In this document: positions 25,222 through 33,718 of the stretch, one piece after another
How positions within the stretch are numbered: position 1 is the stretch's first letter
Layout: every line of letters begins with the position of its first letter
Origin: an uncultured Ruminiclostridium sp.
Lineage (GTDB): Bacteria; Bacillota; Clostridia; Oscillospirales; Ruminococcaceae
Direction of reading: 5' to 3'
Length of the DNA: 44,354 bases
NCBI GenBank assembly: GCA_947630685.1
Contig: CANRII010000008.1
Coordinates: 1-44,354, forward strand
Notes under the pieces: model-generated
What the model saw: only the letters and a program-made list of their open reading frames with translations
Told to the model about the DNA's origin: nothing
Database searches by the model: none
Translations under genes and position numbers: made by a program

Positions 25222-26531
25222 TTGCTTACAGCGATTTTCACACTATAGCCGTCCATATGAACAGGCGCGGAAAGGTCTGCCTTTTCTCCGGTAAGGATAT
25301 CGGTAAATTCCCCTGCTATGCCTATATTCATATCGAACGGAGCTTCGTCTATATTAAGCAGCAGCACGACCGTTTCTCCGTCTGCGTCGCGGCGGAAAGA
25401 ATACTGCCGGTTGGTAAGCTGAAGATTTTTGAAGCTGCCGTGAGCTAACGCCTTGCTGCCGCTCCTGAGACCGCACAGCTTTTTTATAAGAGCGGTAAGA
25501 TCGCACAGCCCGTTGTTTTTGAACGCCTGCTCGTCCCATGCCGCACGCAGAGCGTCGTCGCCGTGGTGCTTATCCCCCTCTATGCCGTATTCGCTGCCGT
25601 AATAAACTCCCGGTATTCCCGGCATAGTGAACAGCAGCGGGTATATCAGCGGGATATGAGCTTTATTTTTAAGCATGGTGGCTATTCTTGAAACGTCGTG
25701 GTTGTCCACGAAAGAGTACAGCAGCTTTCCGGTGTAAAGGCACCAGTTTTCCGCGCCGAACTGACGGTTCAGCGAATGAGCTATCTCAAACATGTTCATA
25801 TCGTTAAAGCTCGAGAACAGCCCCTTATAGCACTCGTAATTGGTAACGCTGTCCAGCATTTCATGATTCATCCATTTGTTGTAGTCGCCGTGGAGCGTTT
25901 CGCCCATCAGCCAGAAATCCTCTTTCAGCCATTTGCAATGACCGCGCAGCTCTTTAAGGAAATTAAGGTCCAGACAGTACGCGACGTCAAGGCGCAGTCC
26001 GTCGATGTCAAATTCCTTTACCCAGCCGGTGATACATTGTTTTATGTATTCCTTTACAGCGGGATTATAAAGGTTCAGCTTTACCAGCTCGTAATGACCT
26101 TCCCACCCCTCATAATAAAAGCCGTCGTTGTAGCAGGAATTTCCGTCGTGTACGTGGAACCAGTCGCGGTAGTCCCAATTTCCGTTCCTGAGCTCCTTGA
26201 ATTTTTCAAAATCGCGTCCGACGTGATTAAATACGCCGTCCAGCACTACCTTTATGCCGTTTTCGTGGAGCTTGCGGCAAAGGCGGGCAAAATCCTCGTT
26301 TGTGCCCAGCCTGTTGTCTATCGTCGTATAATCCACGGTATCATAACCGTGCGCCACCGACTGAAATACCGGCCCGAAATATATAGTATTAAAACCCATA
26401 GACTTGATATGCCCGATATTGTTTTCAATAACGGCAAGCCTGTTTATAGGCTCTTTATACTCGTTTTGCTTTTCGCAGCCGCAGTACCCTAACGGATAAA
26501 TGTGATATACACACGCATTTTCAAACCACAT
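25218..26531 (-). CDS. Cytoplasmic GH13 alpha-amylase-family glucan hydrolase
   Basis: A 437-residue GH13 enzyme with the four conserved regions: I DGVFNHVG (98-105), II GLRLDVAY with nucleophile D182, III GETLHGDY with acid/base E211, IV FVDNHD with D279. No signal peptide is present, so it acts on internal maltodextrin or glycogen fragments. A maltodextrinase or neopullulanase-like activity is possible, but the usual N-terminal starch-binding domain of that group is missing. The ATG has an AGGGGA ribosome site, and a perfect-consensus promoter lies 41 bp upstream. It heads the unit with the HAD hydrolase. Confidence 0.9.
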   Translation of the reverse strand: MWFENACVYHIYPLGYCGCEKQNEYKEPINRLAVIENNIGHIKSMGFNTIYFGPVFQSVAHGYDTVDYTTIDNRLGTNEDFARLCRKLHENGIKVVLDGVFNHVGRDFEKFKELRNGNWDYRDWFHVHDGNSCYNDGFYYEGWEGHYELVKLNLYNPAVKEYIKQCITGWVKEFDIDGLRLDVAYCLDLNFLKELRGHCKWLKEDFWLMGETLHGDYNKWMNHEMLDSVTNYECYKGLFSSFNDMNMFEIAHSLNRQFGAENWCLYTGKLLYSFVDNHDVSRIATMLKNKAHIPLIYPLLFTMPGIPGVYYGSEYGIEGDKHHGDDALRAAWDEQAFKNNGLCDLTALIKKLCGLRSGSKALAHGSFKNLQLTNRQYSFRRDADGETVVLLLNIDEAPFDMNIGIAGEFTDILTGEKADLSAPVHMDGYSVKIAVSK

Positions 26532-26571
26532 AGATATGTTCCCCTTTTTGTTCTATACAAATTTACATTTT

Positions 26572-26600
26572 ATTATAACTCTTTACGGCGATTTTGTCAA
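26572..26600 (-). promoter_or_regulatory. Sigma-A promoter of the amylase-led operon
   Basis: On the minus strand a perfect TTGACA (26595-26600), 17-bp spacer and TATAAT (26572-26577). Confidence 0.88.
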
Positions 26601-26838
26601 ATTAAAACGTGATTTTTTCGGCAGTACGGCAAATCGGCGCGTTTTATCGGCGGCGGATTGACTGGTGCGACGGAAAAAATTTCTTAAAAAACCGATAAAA
26701 TTAAGACGGAAAATATACAAAAATTGTTTTTAGTCAAATTGCATAAAAATTCGAGCAAATTTTCTATACTTGATTTTCGTGTTTTTTTTAACAAACTGAT
26801 GATTAGGTATAGATTTTTTTTTCGGTTTATGTTAAAAT
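26601..26838. other. AT-rich divergent intergenic region between amylase and hydrogenase promoters
   Basis: No ORF of note. The stretch is very AT-rich with poly-T tracts, contains a TTAACAA half-site (around 26789-26795) resembling half of a Rex operator, and lies upstream of the hydrogenase -10 box. I see no full palindrome or second gene here. Confidence 0.4.
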
Positions 26839-26844
26839 TATAAT
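26839..26844 (+). promoter_or_regulatory. -10 box of the hydrogenase operon
   Basis: A perfect TATAAT, but the position 17 bp upstream is only a T-run, so the -35 is weak. This fits a promoter that needs activation, or one whose output is set downstream in the leader. Confidence 0.5.
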
Positions 26845-26850
26845 ATCAAT

Positions 26851-27045
26851 CAGCGGCAGAGTAATATGTCGGTTTCTTCCGAAAGTACCCTGTCCCGACC
26901 ATTAGGCAACCCCACGGGTTCACCGAGAAAACCCGCCGTATTATTGCGGTCGGGCCTCATAATACGAGGTTTGCCGACTGTAATCGGCGGATATTTTCTG
27001 CTGTGATTGTATATCTATACCTGTAGAGGTTATTTTTAAGGAGGC
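26851..27045 (+). ncRNA. Structured 5' leader of the hydrogenase operon (unidentified, riboswitch-like)
   Basis: About 195 nt before hydC. Helices seen: TCGG/CCGA (26869-26882), a 7-bp CCCGACC/GGTCGGG (26894-26900 with 26948-26954), AACCC/GGGTT (26908-26920), CCTC/GAGG (26955-26969) and GCCGA/TCGGC (26973-26988). Two helices compete with these: CGGGTT/AACCCG (26915-26920 with 26930-26935) and the 8-bp CGTATTAT/ATAATACG (26937-26944 with 26959-26966). The ribosome site AAGGAGG is at 27038-27044. I could not assign it to a known riboswitch class. Confidence 0.55.
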
Positions 27046-27051
27046 TGAACA

Positions 27052-27549
27052 ATGGCTTTTAAGAAAAGCGTTGTCGCTTTTTCCCAGACGCCTGAGCAGG
27101 AGCAGAAGCTCATGGAAGTTATCAACAAGGAAAAAGGACACAAGGGTGCCCTGATGCCTATTTTGCAGCAGGCACAGGAAATTTACGGTTATCTGCCTAT
27201 TGAAGTGCAAACGATAATCGCGGAGGAAATGGGCATTTCCCTGGAAAAGGTTTACGGTGTAGTAACTTTCTACGCTCAGTTCTCGCTGAATCCCAAGGGA
27301 AAATACAAAATTTCCGTCTGTCTCGGTACCGCTTGCTACGTCAAGGGCTCCGGAGATGTTTACAACAAGCTCCAGGAAGTGCTCAACATCAAAGGCGGCG
27401 AGCTTACGCCGGACGGCAAATTCTCGCTTGAGGCGTGCAGATGTATCGGCGCATGCGGACTTGCTCCCGTTATGACGATAAACGACGACGTTTACGGCAG
27501 ACTCACCGTTGACGAAGTCGGCGATATACTTGCAAAGTACAACGACTAA
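27052..27549 (+). CDS. hydC: [FeFe]-hydrogenase gamma subunit, NuoE/HydC-like [2Fe-2S] protein
   Basis: A 165-residue thioredoxin-fold ferredoxin of the NuoE family. Four Cys ligands are seen in CLGTACYVKG and EACRCIGACGLAP; an N-terminal helical segment (LMPILQQAQEIYGYLP) is typical. Together with the next two genes it forms a HydABC-type NAD(P)-linked hydrogenase, probably electron-bifurcating (oxidising NADH and ferredoxin together to make H2). The ATG has AAGGAGG 7 bases upstream. Confidence 0.93.
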   Translation: MAFKKSVVAFSQTPEQEQKLMEVINKEKGHKGALMPILQQAQEIYGYLPIEVQTIIAEEMGISLEKVYGVVTFYAQFSLNPKGKYKISVCLGTACYVKGSGDVYNKLQEVLNIKGGELTPDGKFSLEACRCIGACGLAPVMTINDDVYGRLTVDEVGDILAKYND

Positions 27550-27617
27550 CGGACGGTTTGACATTTTTCAAGGTAAACCGAATTTATCAAAAATACAATT
27601 TGAAAGGAATTTGATTT

Positions 27618-29498
27618 ATGATGACTGTAGCAGAGCTTGACGCAATCAAAGCAAAATTGCATAGTCAGATGATGCTCCGCAAGGGATCCGAAGCCGGCGA
27701 GGATACATACCGTAAGCATGTTCTTGTGTGCGGAGGTACCGGATGTACTTCCTCCGGCAGTATGGGCATTATTAATAAGCTGAACGAAGAATTAAAGAAA
27801 AACGGCATTGAGAACGAGGTAAAGGTCATAAAGACCGGCTGCTTCGGTCTGTGCGCGCTCGGTCCTATAATGATAGTATATCCCGAGGGTTCTTTCTACT
27901 CTATGGTAAAGGAAGAGAACATACCCGAGATAGTTTCCGAGCATTTAGTAAAGGGAAATGTAGTTGAAAGGCTCCTCTACTCCGAGACCGTTACCGACAG
28001 CGGTATAAAATCTCTGAACGAAACTAATTTCTATAAAAAGCAGCACCGTGTCGCACTCAGAAACTGCGGCGTTATCAGCCCCGAGAACATAGAAGAGTAT
28101 ATCGCTCTCGACGGTTATCAGGCGCTGGCTAAGGTGCTCACTCAGATGACCCCCGAGGACGTTATCCAGACTATACTGGATTCCGGACTCAGAGGACGCG
28201 GCGGCGGCGGATTCCCCACTGGTAAAAAATGGCAGCTGGCAAGAAATCTTGTCAAGGACGCCGACCAGAAATATGTATGCTGCAACGCCGACGAAGGCGA
28301 CCCCGGCGCATTCATGGATCGTTCGGTGCTTGAGGGCGACCCTCATGTAGTTATCGAGGCAATGGCGATCGCCGGATACGCTATCGGTGCAACTCAGGGT
28401 TATATTTACGTTCGTGCGGAGTATCCTATAGCTGTTGAACGTCTGCGTATCGCGATAGGACAGGCAAGAGAATACGGACTGCTCGGTGACAACATTTTAG
28501 GCACCGGCTTCAAATTCGACCTTGACCTTCGTCTTGGCGCGGGTGCGTTCGTGTGCGGCGAGGAAACCGCGCTTATGACCTCTATCGAGGGCAACAGAGG
28601 CGAGCCGAGACCCCGTCCTCCTTTCCCTGCCGAAAGCGGTCTTTTCCAGAAGCCCACTATTCTGAACAACGTTGAAACTTATGCAAACGTTCCTCAGATA
28701 ATACTCAACGGTGCAGACTGGTTCGCGTCGATGGGTACCGAAAAATCCAAGGGCACCAAGGTATTCGCTCTCGGCGGAAAGATCCACAATACCGGTCTGG
28801 TAGAGATACCGATGGGTACTACACTGCGTGAAGTTATTTACGAGATAGGCGGCGGCATTCCTAACGGAAAAGAATTTAAGGCGGCTCAGACCGGCGGACC
28901 TTCCGGCGGCTGCATCCCCGCAGAGCATCTCGATATCCCGATAGACTATGACAACCTTATCTCCATCGGCTCAATGATGGGTTCGGGCGGACTTATAGTT
29001 ATGGACGAGAACAACTGTATGGTGGATATCGCAAAGTTCTTCCTTGAATTTACCGTTGATGAATCCTGCGGAAAATGTACTCCCTGCCGTATAGGTACTA
29101 AGAGACTTTATGAGATGCTGGAGAAGATAACCTCCGGAAACGCAACGCTTGAAGACCTTGATAAGATGGAAAAGCTTTGCTACTACATAAAGAACAACTC
29201 TCTGTGCGGTCTGGGACAGACGGCGCCCAACCCGGTGCTTTCTACTCTGCGCTACTTCAAGGACGAGTATCTTGCTCACGTTGTTGACAAGAAATGTCCC
29301 GCAGGCGTTTGCCAGGATCTGCTTACTTACAAGATCGTTGCGGACAAGTGCAAGGGCTGCACCGCCTGCGCAAGAAAATGTCCTGTCGGCGCTATTTCCG
29401 GTACTGTTAAAGAGCCTCACAGCATTGACACCACCAAGTGCATCAAGTGCGGCGCTTGCATGGCGACATGTAAGTTTGGCGCTATCGTAAAGGAATAA
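27618..29498 (+). CDS. hydB: [FeFe]-hydrogenase beta subunit, NuoF/HydB-like flavoprotein
   Basis: A 626-residue NADH-binding subunit. Order of domains: N-terminal [2Fe-2S] thioredoxin-like (about 30-115, CGGTGCTSSG and GCFGLC), NuoF core with NAD/FMN motifs GLRGRGGGGFPTGKKW and CNADEGDPGAFMDR, the [4Fe-4S] site ESCGKCTPCRIG, and a C-terminal two-cluster ferredoxin domain (CKGCTACARKCPVGA, CIKCGACMATCKFGA). This extended form is typical of bifurcating HydABC. Two ATGs are adjacent at 27618 and 27621, after GAAAGGAATTT. Confidence 0.95.
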   Translation: MMTVAELDAIKAKLHSQMMLRKGSEAGEDTYRKHVLVCGGTGCTSSGSMGIINKLNEELKKNGIENEVKVIKTGCFGLCALGPIMIVYPEGSFYSMVKEENIPEIVSEHLVKGNVVERLLYSETVTDSGIKSLNETNFYKKQHRVALRNCGVISPENIEEYIALDGYQALAKVLTQMTPEDVIQTILDSGLRGRGGGGFPTGKKWQLARNLVKDADQKYVCCNADEGDPGAFMDRSVLEGDPHVVIEAMAIAGYAIGATQGYIYVRAEYPIAVERLRIAIGQAREYGLLGDNILGTGFKFDLDLRLGAGAFVCGEETALMTSIEGNRGEPRPRPPFPAESGLFQKPTILNNVETYANVPQIILNGADWFASMGTEKSKGTKVFALGGKIHNTGLVEIPMGTTLREVIYEIGGGIPNGKEFKAAQTGGPSGGCIPAEHLDIPIDYDNLISIGSMMGSGGLIVMDENNCMVDIAKFFLEFTVDESCGKCTPCRIGTKRLYEMLEKITSGNATLEDLDKMEKLCYYIKNNSLCGLGQTAPNPVLSTLRYFKDEYLAHVVDKKCPAGVCQDLLTYKIVADKCKGCTACARKCPVGAISGTVKEPHSIDTTKCIKCGACMATCKFGAIVKE

Positions 29499-29529
29499 AA
29501 CCTATCAGTTGAAAGGAATAGATCATACT

Positions 29530-30273
29530 ATGGTTAATATTAAAATTAACGGCATAGAATATTCTGTCGAAGAAGGAACGACGATACTTGAGGCTTGCCG
29601 CCAGAACGGTATCCGTATCCCTACCCTTTGTTGGCTCAAGGATATCAATGCTATCGGCGCCTGCCGTATCTGTGTAGTTGAGATGAGCGGCGCGCGCAGC
29701 CTTACCGCCGCTTGCGTGTATCCGTTATCCAAGTTTGACGAGGGCAAGAATATTCTTACTCACTCCCCCGCAGTTCTCGAAAGCAGAAAAATGACCTTAC
29801 AGCTTTTGCTGTCTAATCACAACATGGACTGCCTTGCCTGCGCAAGAAGCGGAAACTGCGAATTGCAGGCTCTTTGTAAAGAGCTCGGCGTAGACGATTC
29901 CTCTTATTTTGAGGGTGCAAAGAACGAGTTTGACATCGACACCAGCTCCAAGCATATGTACCGCGACGACAACAAGTGCATCAACTGCCGCCGCTGCGTC
30001 GCCGCTTGTGAAAAGTATCAGGGCATAGGCGTTATCGGCGCTAACGAGCGCGGTTTCAAGACCGAGATAAGCTGTGCTTTCGGAATGGATCTTGCAAATA
30101 CCGCATGCGTATCCTGCGGACAGTGCATAACCGCATGTCCTACCGGCGCGCTTTCGGAGAAGGACGACACCGATAAGGTATGGGAAGCGCTCGCAGACCC
30201 CGAAAAGGTGGTAGTTGTACAGACCGCTCCCGCAGTAAGAGCGTCTCTCGGGAGGCTTTCGGTTATCCGATAG
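29530..30273 (+). CDS. hydA: [FeFe]-hydrogenase catalytic subunit, N-terminal part (frameshifted)
   Basis: The N-terminal ferredoxin region of HydA, cut off by a frameshift. Ligands seen: [2Fe-2S] C34, C45, C48, C62; His-ligated [4Fe-4S] H97, C101, C104, C110; two [4Fe-4S] (CINCRRCVAACEKY, CVSCGQCITACPTGA). It breaks after QTAPAVRASLG and stops at 30271-30273. The start at ATG 29530 has AAAGGA upstream. The rest of the enzyme continues in the other frame. One missing G in the GGG at 30250-30252 (TCTCTCGGGAGGCTTTC) would restore a full-length protein. It may be a real mutation or a sequencing error. Confidence 0.85.
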   Translation: MVNIKINGIEYSVEEGTTILEACRQNGIRIPTLCWLKDINAIGACRICVVEMSGARSLTAACVYPLSKFDEGKNILTHSPAVLESRKMTLQLLLSNHNMDCLACARSGNCELQALCKELGVDDSSYFEGAKNEFDIDTSSKHMYRDDNKCINCRRCVAACEKYQGIGVIGANERGFKTEISCAFGMDLANTACVSCGQCITACPTGALSEKDDTDKVWEALADPEKVVVVQTAPAVRASLGRLSVIR

Positions 30274-31280
30274 GCACTCCCGTTGAGGGCAAGCTCGCAG
30301 CGTCGCTCAGAAGGCTTGGTTTCAACGCCGTATTTGATACCAACTTCGGCGCAGACCTTACCATCATGGAAGAGGCAAACGAGTTTATCGACAGAGTAAA
30401 GAACGGCGACGTTCTCCCGATGATAACCTCCTGCTCGCCCGGCTGGGTACGCTATTGTGAAGCGTACTTCCCCGAATTTTTGCCTAACCTTTCAAGCTGC
30501 AAATCTCCGCAGCAGATGGCGGGCGCTATAATCAAGACCTACTGGGCAAAGAAGAACAATATCGACCCGAAGAATATCGTTTCGGTATCGGTAATGCCCT
30601 GCACCGCAAAGAAATTTGAGATAGGCCGCGAGGATCAGTCCGCGGCAGGCGTTCCCGATGTTGATATTTCCATCACTACCAGAGAGCTGGTCAAGATGAT
30701 AAACAAGGCCGGCTTACGCTTTAACGATCTTCCCGACGAGAAGTTTGATTCTCCGCTCAGCGAAGGCTCCGGCGCGGCGGTAATATTCGGCGCGACCGGC
30801 GGCGTTATGGAAGCCGCTCTTAGAACCGCAGTATGGAAGCTCACCGGCGAAGCTCCCGACAGCCCCGTTGAATTTAACGAGGTAAGAGGCGTAGAAGGCA
30901 TAAAGTTTGCAGAATACAATGTAGGCGGCACCGCTGTTAAGGTTGCTGTAGTTTCCGGTCTTGCAAACGCTAAGAAGCTGCTCACCCAGGTAAAGAACGG
31001 CGAGGTGGACGTTCAGTTCATCGAAGTGATGGCTTGTCCCGGCGGCTGCGTAAACGGCGGCGGACAGGTTATTCAACCCGCAGAGGTTCGCAACTTCGTC
31101 GATATCCGCGCTGAGCGTGCAAAGGCGCTTTATTCGCTGGATACCGCGCGTGCGGTGAGAAAATCTCATGAAAGCCCCGACATCAAGGAAGTATACGCAA
31201 ACTTCCTCGGTGAGCCCGGCAGCCATACCGCTCATGAGGTGCTTCACACCAGCTATAAACCCAGCAGCTTGAGCAAATAA
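30180..31280 (+). CDS. hydA: [FeFe]-hydrogenase catalytic subunit, H-cluster part (frameshifted)
   Basis: The H-cluster domain in the frame -1 to the upstream part. Native sequence resumes at about 30253 (EAFGYPIGTPVEGKL); codons from 30180 to there are out-of-frame reading. All three H-cluster motifs are intact: ITSCSPGWV, MPCTAKKFE and EVMACPGGCVNGGGQ, so the active-site part is not degraded. No good ribosome site precedes the break. Joined, the two parts give about 583 residues, the usual bifurcating HydA size. It is followed by an intrinsic terminator. Confidence 0.85.
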   Translation: MGSARRPRKGGSCTDRSRSKSVSREAFGYPIGTPVEGKLAASLRRLGFNAVFDTNFGADLTIMEEANEFIDRVKNGDVLPMITSCSPGWVRYCEAYFPEFLPNLSSCKSPQQMAGAIIKTYWAKKNNIDPKNIVSVSVMPCTAKKFEIGREDQSAAGVPDVDISITTRELVKMINKAGLRFNDLPDEKFDSPLSEGSGAAVIFGATGGVMEAALRTAVWKLTGEAPDSPVEFNEVRGVEGIKFAEYNVGGTAVKVAVVSGLANAKKLLTQVKNGEVDVQFIEVMACPGGCVNGGGQVIQPAEVRNFVDIRAERAKALYSLDTARAVRKSHESPDIKEVYANFLGEPGSHTAHEVLHTSYKPSSLSK

Positions 31281-31294
31281 ACCAAACAATAACA

Positions 31295-31326
31295 AAGGGA
31301 ACGGTTTTCCGTTCCCTTTTATTTTT
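31295..31326 (+). terminator. Intrinsic terminator of the hydrogenase operon
   Basis: A 10-bp stem AAGGGAACGG / CCGTTCCCTT (31295-31304, 31309-31318) with TTTT loop, followed by TTATTTTT. It may also serve the minus-strand gene ending at 31341, although the minus-side U-tract is poorer. Confidence 0.9.
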
Positions 31327-31340
31327 ATGCAATAAGTTTA

Positions 31341-33137
31341 TCAGAATATCAACGTTCCTTTGCTGTAGAAGTGGTGTACCATAAAATTGATTCGTTCTTC
31401 ACCGTCTGTATAAACGGTCTTGGTATAGAAATCGTCCAGCTTAAAGCCGCCGTCAGCTTCCTTTTCCAAGGTTATGTAATAATAACTTTTCGTCCAGCCT
31501 TCCTGGATAGCCGTCGGATCGCACAACAATTTTACGTTGATGGTGTTTTCATCCTCGGTGTATTCTTTTACATACAGCTTCCAGCCGTCGCTCAAAGGAA
31601 GCGTCATGCCTCCCTCAGGACATTGTCTGTATACTGCGCCGTCCTGCTCCCAGCTGTAAAAATGCGGATCGTCCGGGTTTTCGGTACCCAAAGCGTTGTT
31701 TATAAATTTGTCGGTGAAGTATTTTGACATCTCGTTTTTAAGCTTTTCTTTTGTGTTTACGGCAGAGCCCGTATATTTGATAAAAGAACCGGGATAGGAG
31801 TGCGTTTCCGGGTCTTCGTCGCATATTTTTATAAGCTCTTCGGGAAGCTCGTCTTCCGTAAGCGTTACCCGTTCAAACTCGTACTGCGTACCCTTGAACA
31901 TCTCCGGCACGTCTTTTACTTCAAAATTGCGATTGAAAAATACGTACGCCGGTTTTGTATAATCTTCGTACAGAGTGGTGAGCACCTGCTTTTGTTCATC
32001 GGTAAGAGTGATGGATTCCAAGGTGTCGTTCTCCGCCGGATCAGTTACCTCCGCTGAGCTTTCGACCTGCTCATCCAGATCAGCGTCGGGGTCGATCAGC
32101 TTTATACATTTACGGATAGTTTCATCTTCGGCAAAGAAATCATAAACGACCGTTCCTATCGTGACGGTAAGCTCATCGTTCAAGCCGAACGTGACCTTTG
32201 AAGGCAGGTTTATCTCGTTGATATAAAAACTCATGGTGTATACCGTACCGCGAAGATCCTTTTCCTGCTCCTCATAGCCGTACTTCTTACATCTGTTTTC
32301 GAGATATCCGTTCAACGTGTCTTCGTCAAAAAGAGTATTCCATACATTCATGACCTCATCGGAGGACATCGAAAATTCAGAAACGGTACTGCCGTCGTCC
32401 TTTTCCACATTCTCCAAAACGGTGTATTTATCGGAAATATCGGCAAAAAGATCGGTCAGGGATAATGAATTATGCAGAATGTTGATGTAGGTATAATAGT
32501 TGCTGTCACCTTCAAATTTTGCGGCCAGCGCGAAATCTATCGTCATTCCGTCTATAAGGTAAAGGTCAACGTTTTTCGTTACCGGGGCTTTGGTATCCGG
32601 GTCTATACCGTCCACCTCGACGGTCTTATATATACCTCTGCTATAGTAGCTGTCAATATAGGCTTCGTCTAAAGGAACGGTCGTACCGACGTATTCCCTT
32701 GTTCCGGTATTGGCGGTATATATCACGGGAAAATAATCCGGCAATACCGCGTCAGCCCCGTATTCCGCCGTATTGGAAACCGGAAAATACTCGGTTACGC
32801 TGTTGAAAGTGATTATGTTTTCCTCGGGTTTACTTCCGGATGAATCGTTGCTGTACACAAGCTCGGTGGGATCCGAGGAGTCGGTCACAAGTAGTGTGCT
32901 GCTTTCTTCTCTATCAGTCGTATGCTCGCCGCTTGTATCGGTGTAAACGACCGGTCTGCCGGACAGCAGCGCATTTATCGCGAACGCACCGCCGACTACT
33001 AACGCAAGACATGCCGCTATCGACACTATTCTTATCAGCAGCTTATTGTTGTTCTTTTTTCCGCAGCTCGGAGCCGCTTCGTATATAAATTCATCGCTTA
33101 TATCGCCGAAAACATCTAAAAATTGTTTGTTAGTCAT
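31341..33137 (-). CDS. Membrane-anchored putative anti-sigma/sensor protein with large outside domain
   Basis: A 598-residue protein of unrecognised family. The first 30 residues (MTNKQFLDVFGDISDEFIYEA) match the short cytoplasmic segment seen in anti-sigma-type proteins of Clostridia; one transmembrane helix follows (about 33-57), then a Ser/Thr/Glu-rich linker and roughly 480 outside residues rich in Asp, Glu, Tyr, with no motif I recognise. Its ATG overlaps the sigma factor stop by 4 bases, so the two are coupled. The role as anti-sigma factor is inferred from topology and position. Confidence 0.7.
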   Translation of the reverse strand: MTNKQFLDVFGDISDEFIYEAAPSCGKKNNNKLLIRIVSIAACLALVVGGAFAINALLSGRPVVYTDTSGEHTTDREESSTLLVTDSSDPTELVYSNDSSGSKPEENIITFNSVTEYFPVSNTAEYGADAVLPDYFPVIYTANTGTREYVGTTVPLDEAYIDSYYSRGIYKTVEVDGIDPDTKAPVTKNVDLYLIDGMTIDFALAAKFEGDSNYYTYINILHNSLSLTDLFADISDKYTVLENVEKDDGSTVSEFSMSSDEVMNVWNTLFDEDTLNGYLENRCKKYGYEEQEKDLRGTVYTMSFYINEINLPSKVTFGLNDELTVTIGTVVYDFFAEDETIRKCIKLIDPDADLDEQVESSAEVTDPAENDTLESITLTDEQKQVLTTLYEDYTKPAYVFFNRNFEVKDVPEMFKGTQYEFERVTLTEDELPEELIKICDEDPETHSYPGSFIKYTGSAVNTKEKLKNEMSKYFTDKFINNALGTENPDDPHFYSWEQDGAVYRQCPEGGMTLPLSDGWKLYVKEYTEDENTINVKLLCDPTAIQEGWTKSYYYITLEKEADGGFKLDDFYTKTVYTDGEERINFMVHHFYSKGTLIF

Positions 33138-33685
33138 ACGTTTATGCCCTCCTTTTCTAAAAATTCGCGCAGTTCATTCCTAAGGCGTAATAATGTCATT
33201 TTGACCTTGCTTTGACTTATGTTGTTTTCATTTGCAATATCCTTTATCGGCGAAAAATACCAGTAGCGCTGTATAAAAATTTTTCTTTTTTCTTTACTGA
33301 GAGAGATCAGAAAACGGTTAAGGCAATCCCGCAGGACAAAGGAATCGAACGGTTCCGTGCTGCCGGATACCGTGTTTTCCAGCTCGTCCAGCGACGCGGT
33401 AAGCTCGCTGCCTCCGCGCTTTAAGGCGGTGTTCTTTTCATACCTGTCCAAAGACAGATTACGGGTTATCTTACCGAGATAGACAGACAGTCTTTCCGGG
33501 CGTTTGGGAGGAATGGTATGCCACGCTTTAAGATACGTATCGTTTTCACATTCTTCCGCGTCGGAATTGGATTTTAAGATATTGTACGCTATGTAGTGGC
33601 AGTACCTGCCGTATTTGCTTTTGGTTTCGGATATCGCTGATTCGGAACGCTGAAAATACAGTTCAATTATCTGTTGATCCTCCAT
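33134..33685 (-). CDS. ECF-type RNA polymerase sigma factor
   Basis: A 183-residue sigma-70-family factor with region 2 (about 5-85, CHYIAYNILKSNSDAEECENDTYLKAWHTIPP) and region 4 (about 125-175, LISLSKEKRKIFIQRYWYFSPIKDIANENN...VKMTLLRLRNEL). Regions 1 and 3 are lacking, as in ECF factors. The start MEDQQII has GGGGGAG 5 bases upstream; a longer frame upstream has no ribosome site. It is coupled to the membrane protein, the usual ECF/anti-sigma layout. The upstream region carries a 12-bp inverted repeat. Confidence 0.9.
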   Translation of the reverse strand: MEDQQIIELYFQRSESAISETKSKYGRYCHYIAYNILKSNSDAEECENDTYLKAWHTIPPKRPERLSVYLGKITRNLSLDRYEKNTALKRGGSELTASLDELENTVSGSTEPFDSFVLRDCLNRFLISLSKEKRKIFIQRYWYFSPIKDIANENNISQSKVKMTLLRLRNELREFLEKEGINV

Positions 33686-33718
33686 TCGGACTCCCCCTTT
33701 TTCTAATATATTCGAAGC

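Noticed and set aside
26785-26800. Rex repressor operator upstream of the hydrogenase
   Set aside because: Only a TTAACAA half-site is seen; the other half does not match TTGTTAA.
30180-30260. Programmed -1 frameshift in hydA at a classical slippery heptamer
   Set aside because: No X-XXY-YYZ heptamer is in the 0 frame before the stop at 30271-30273; simple loss of a G fits better. Kept as an open option only because of the adjacent GGGAGG.
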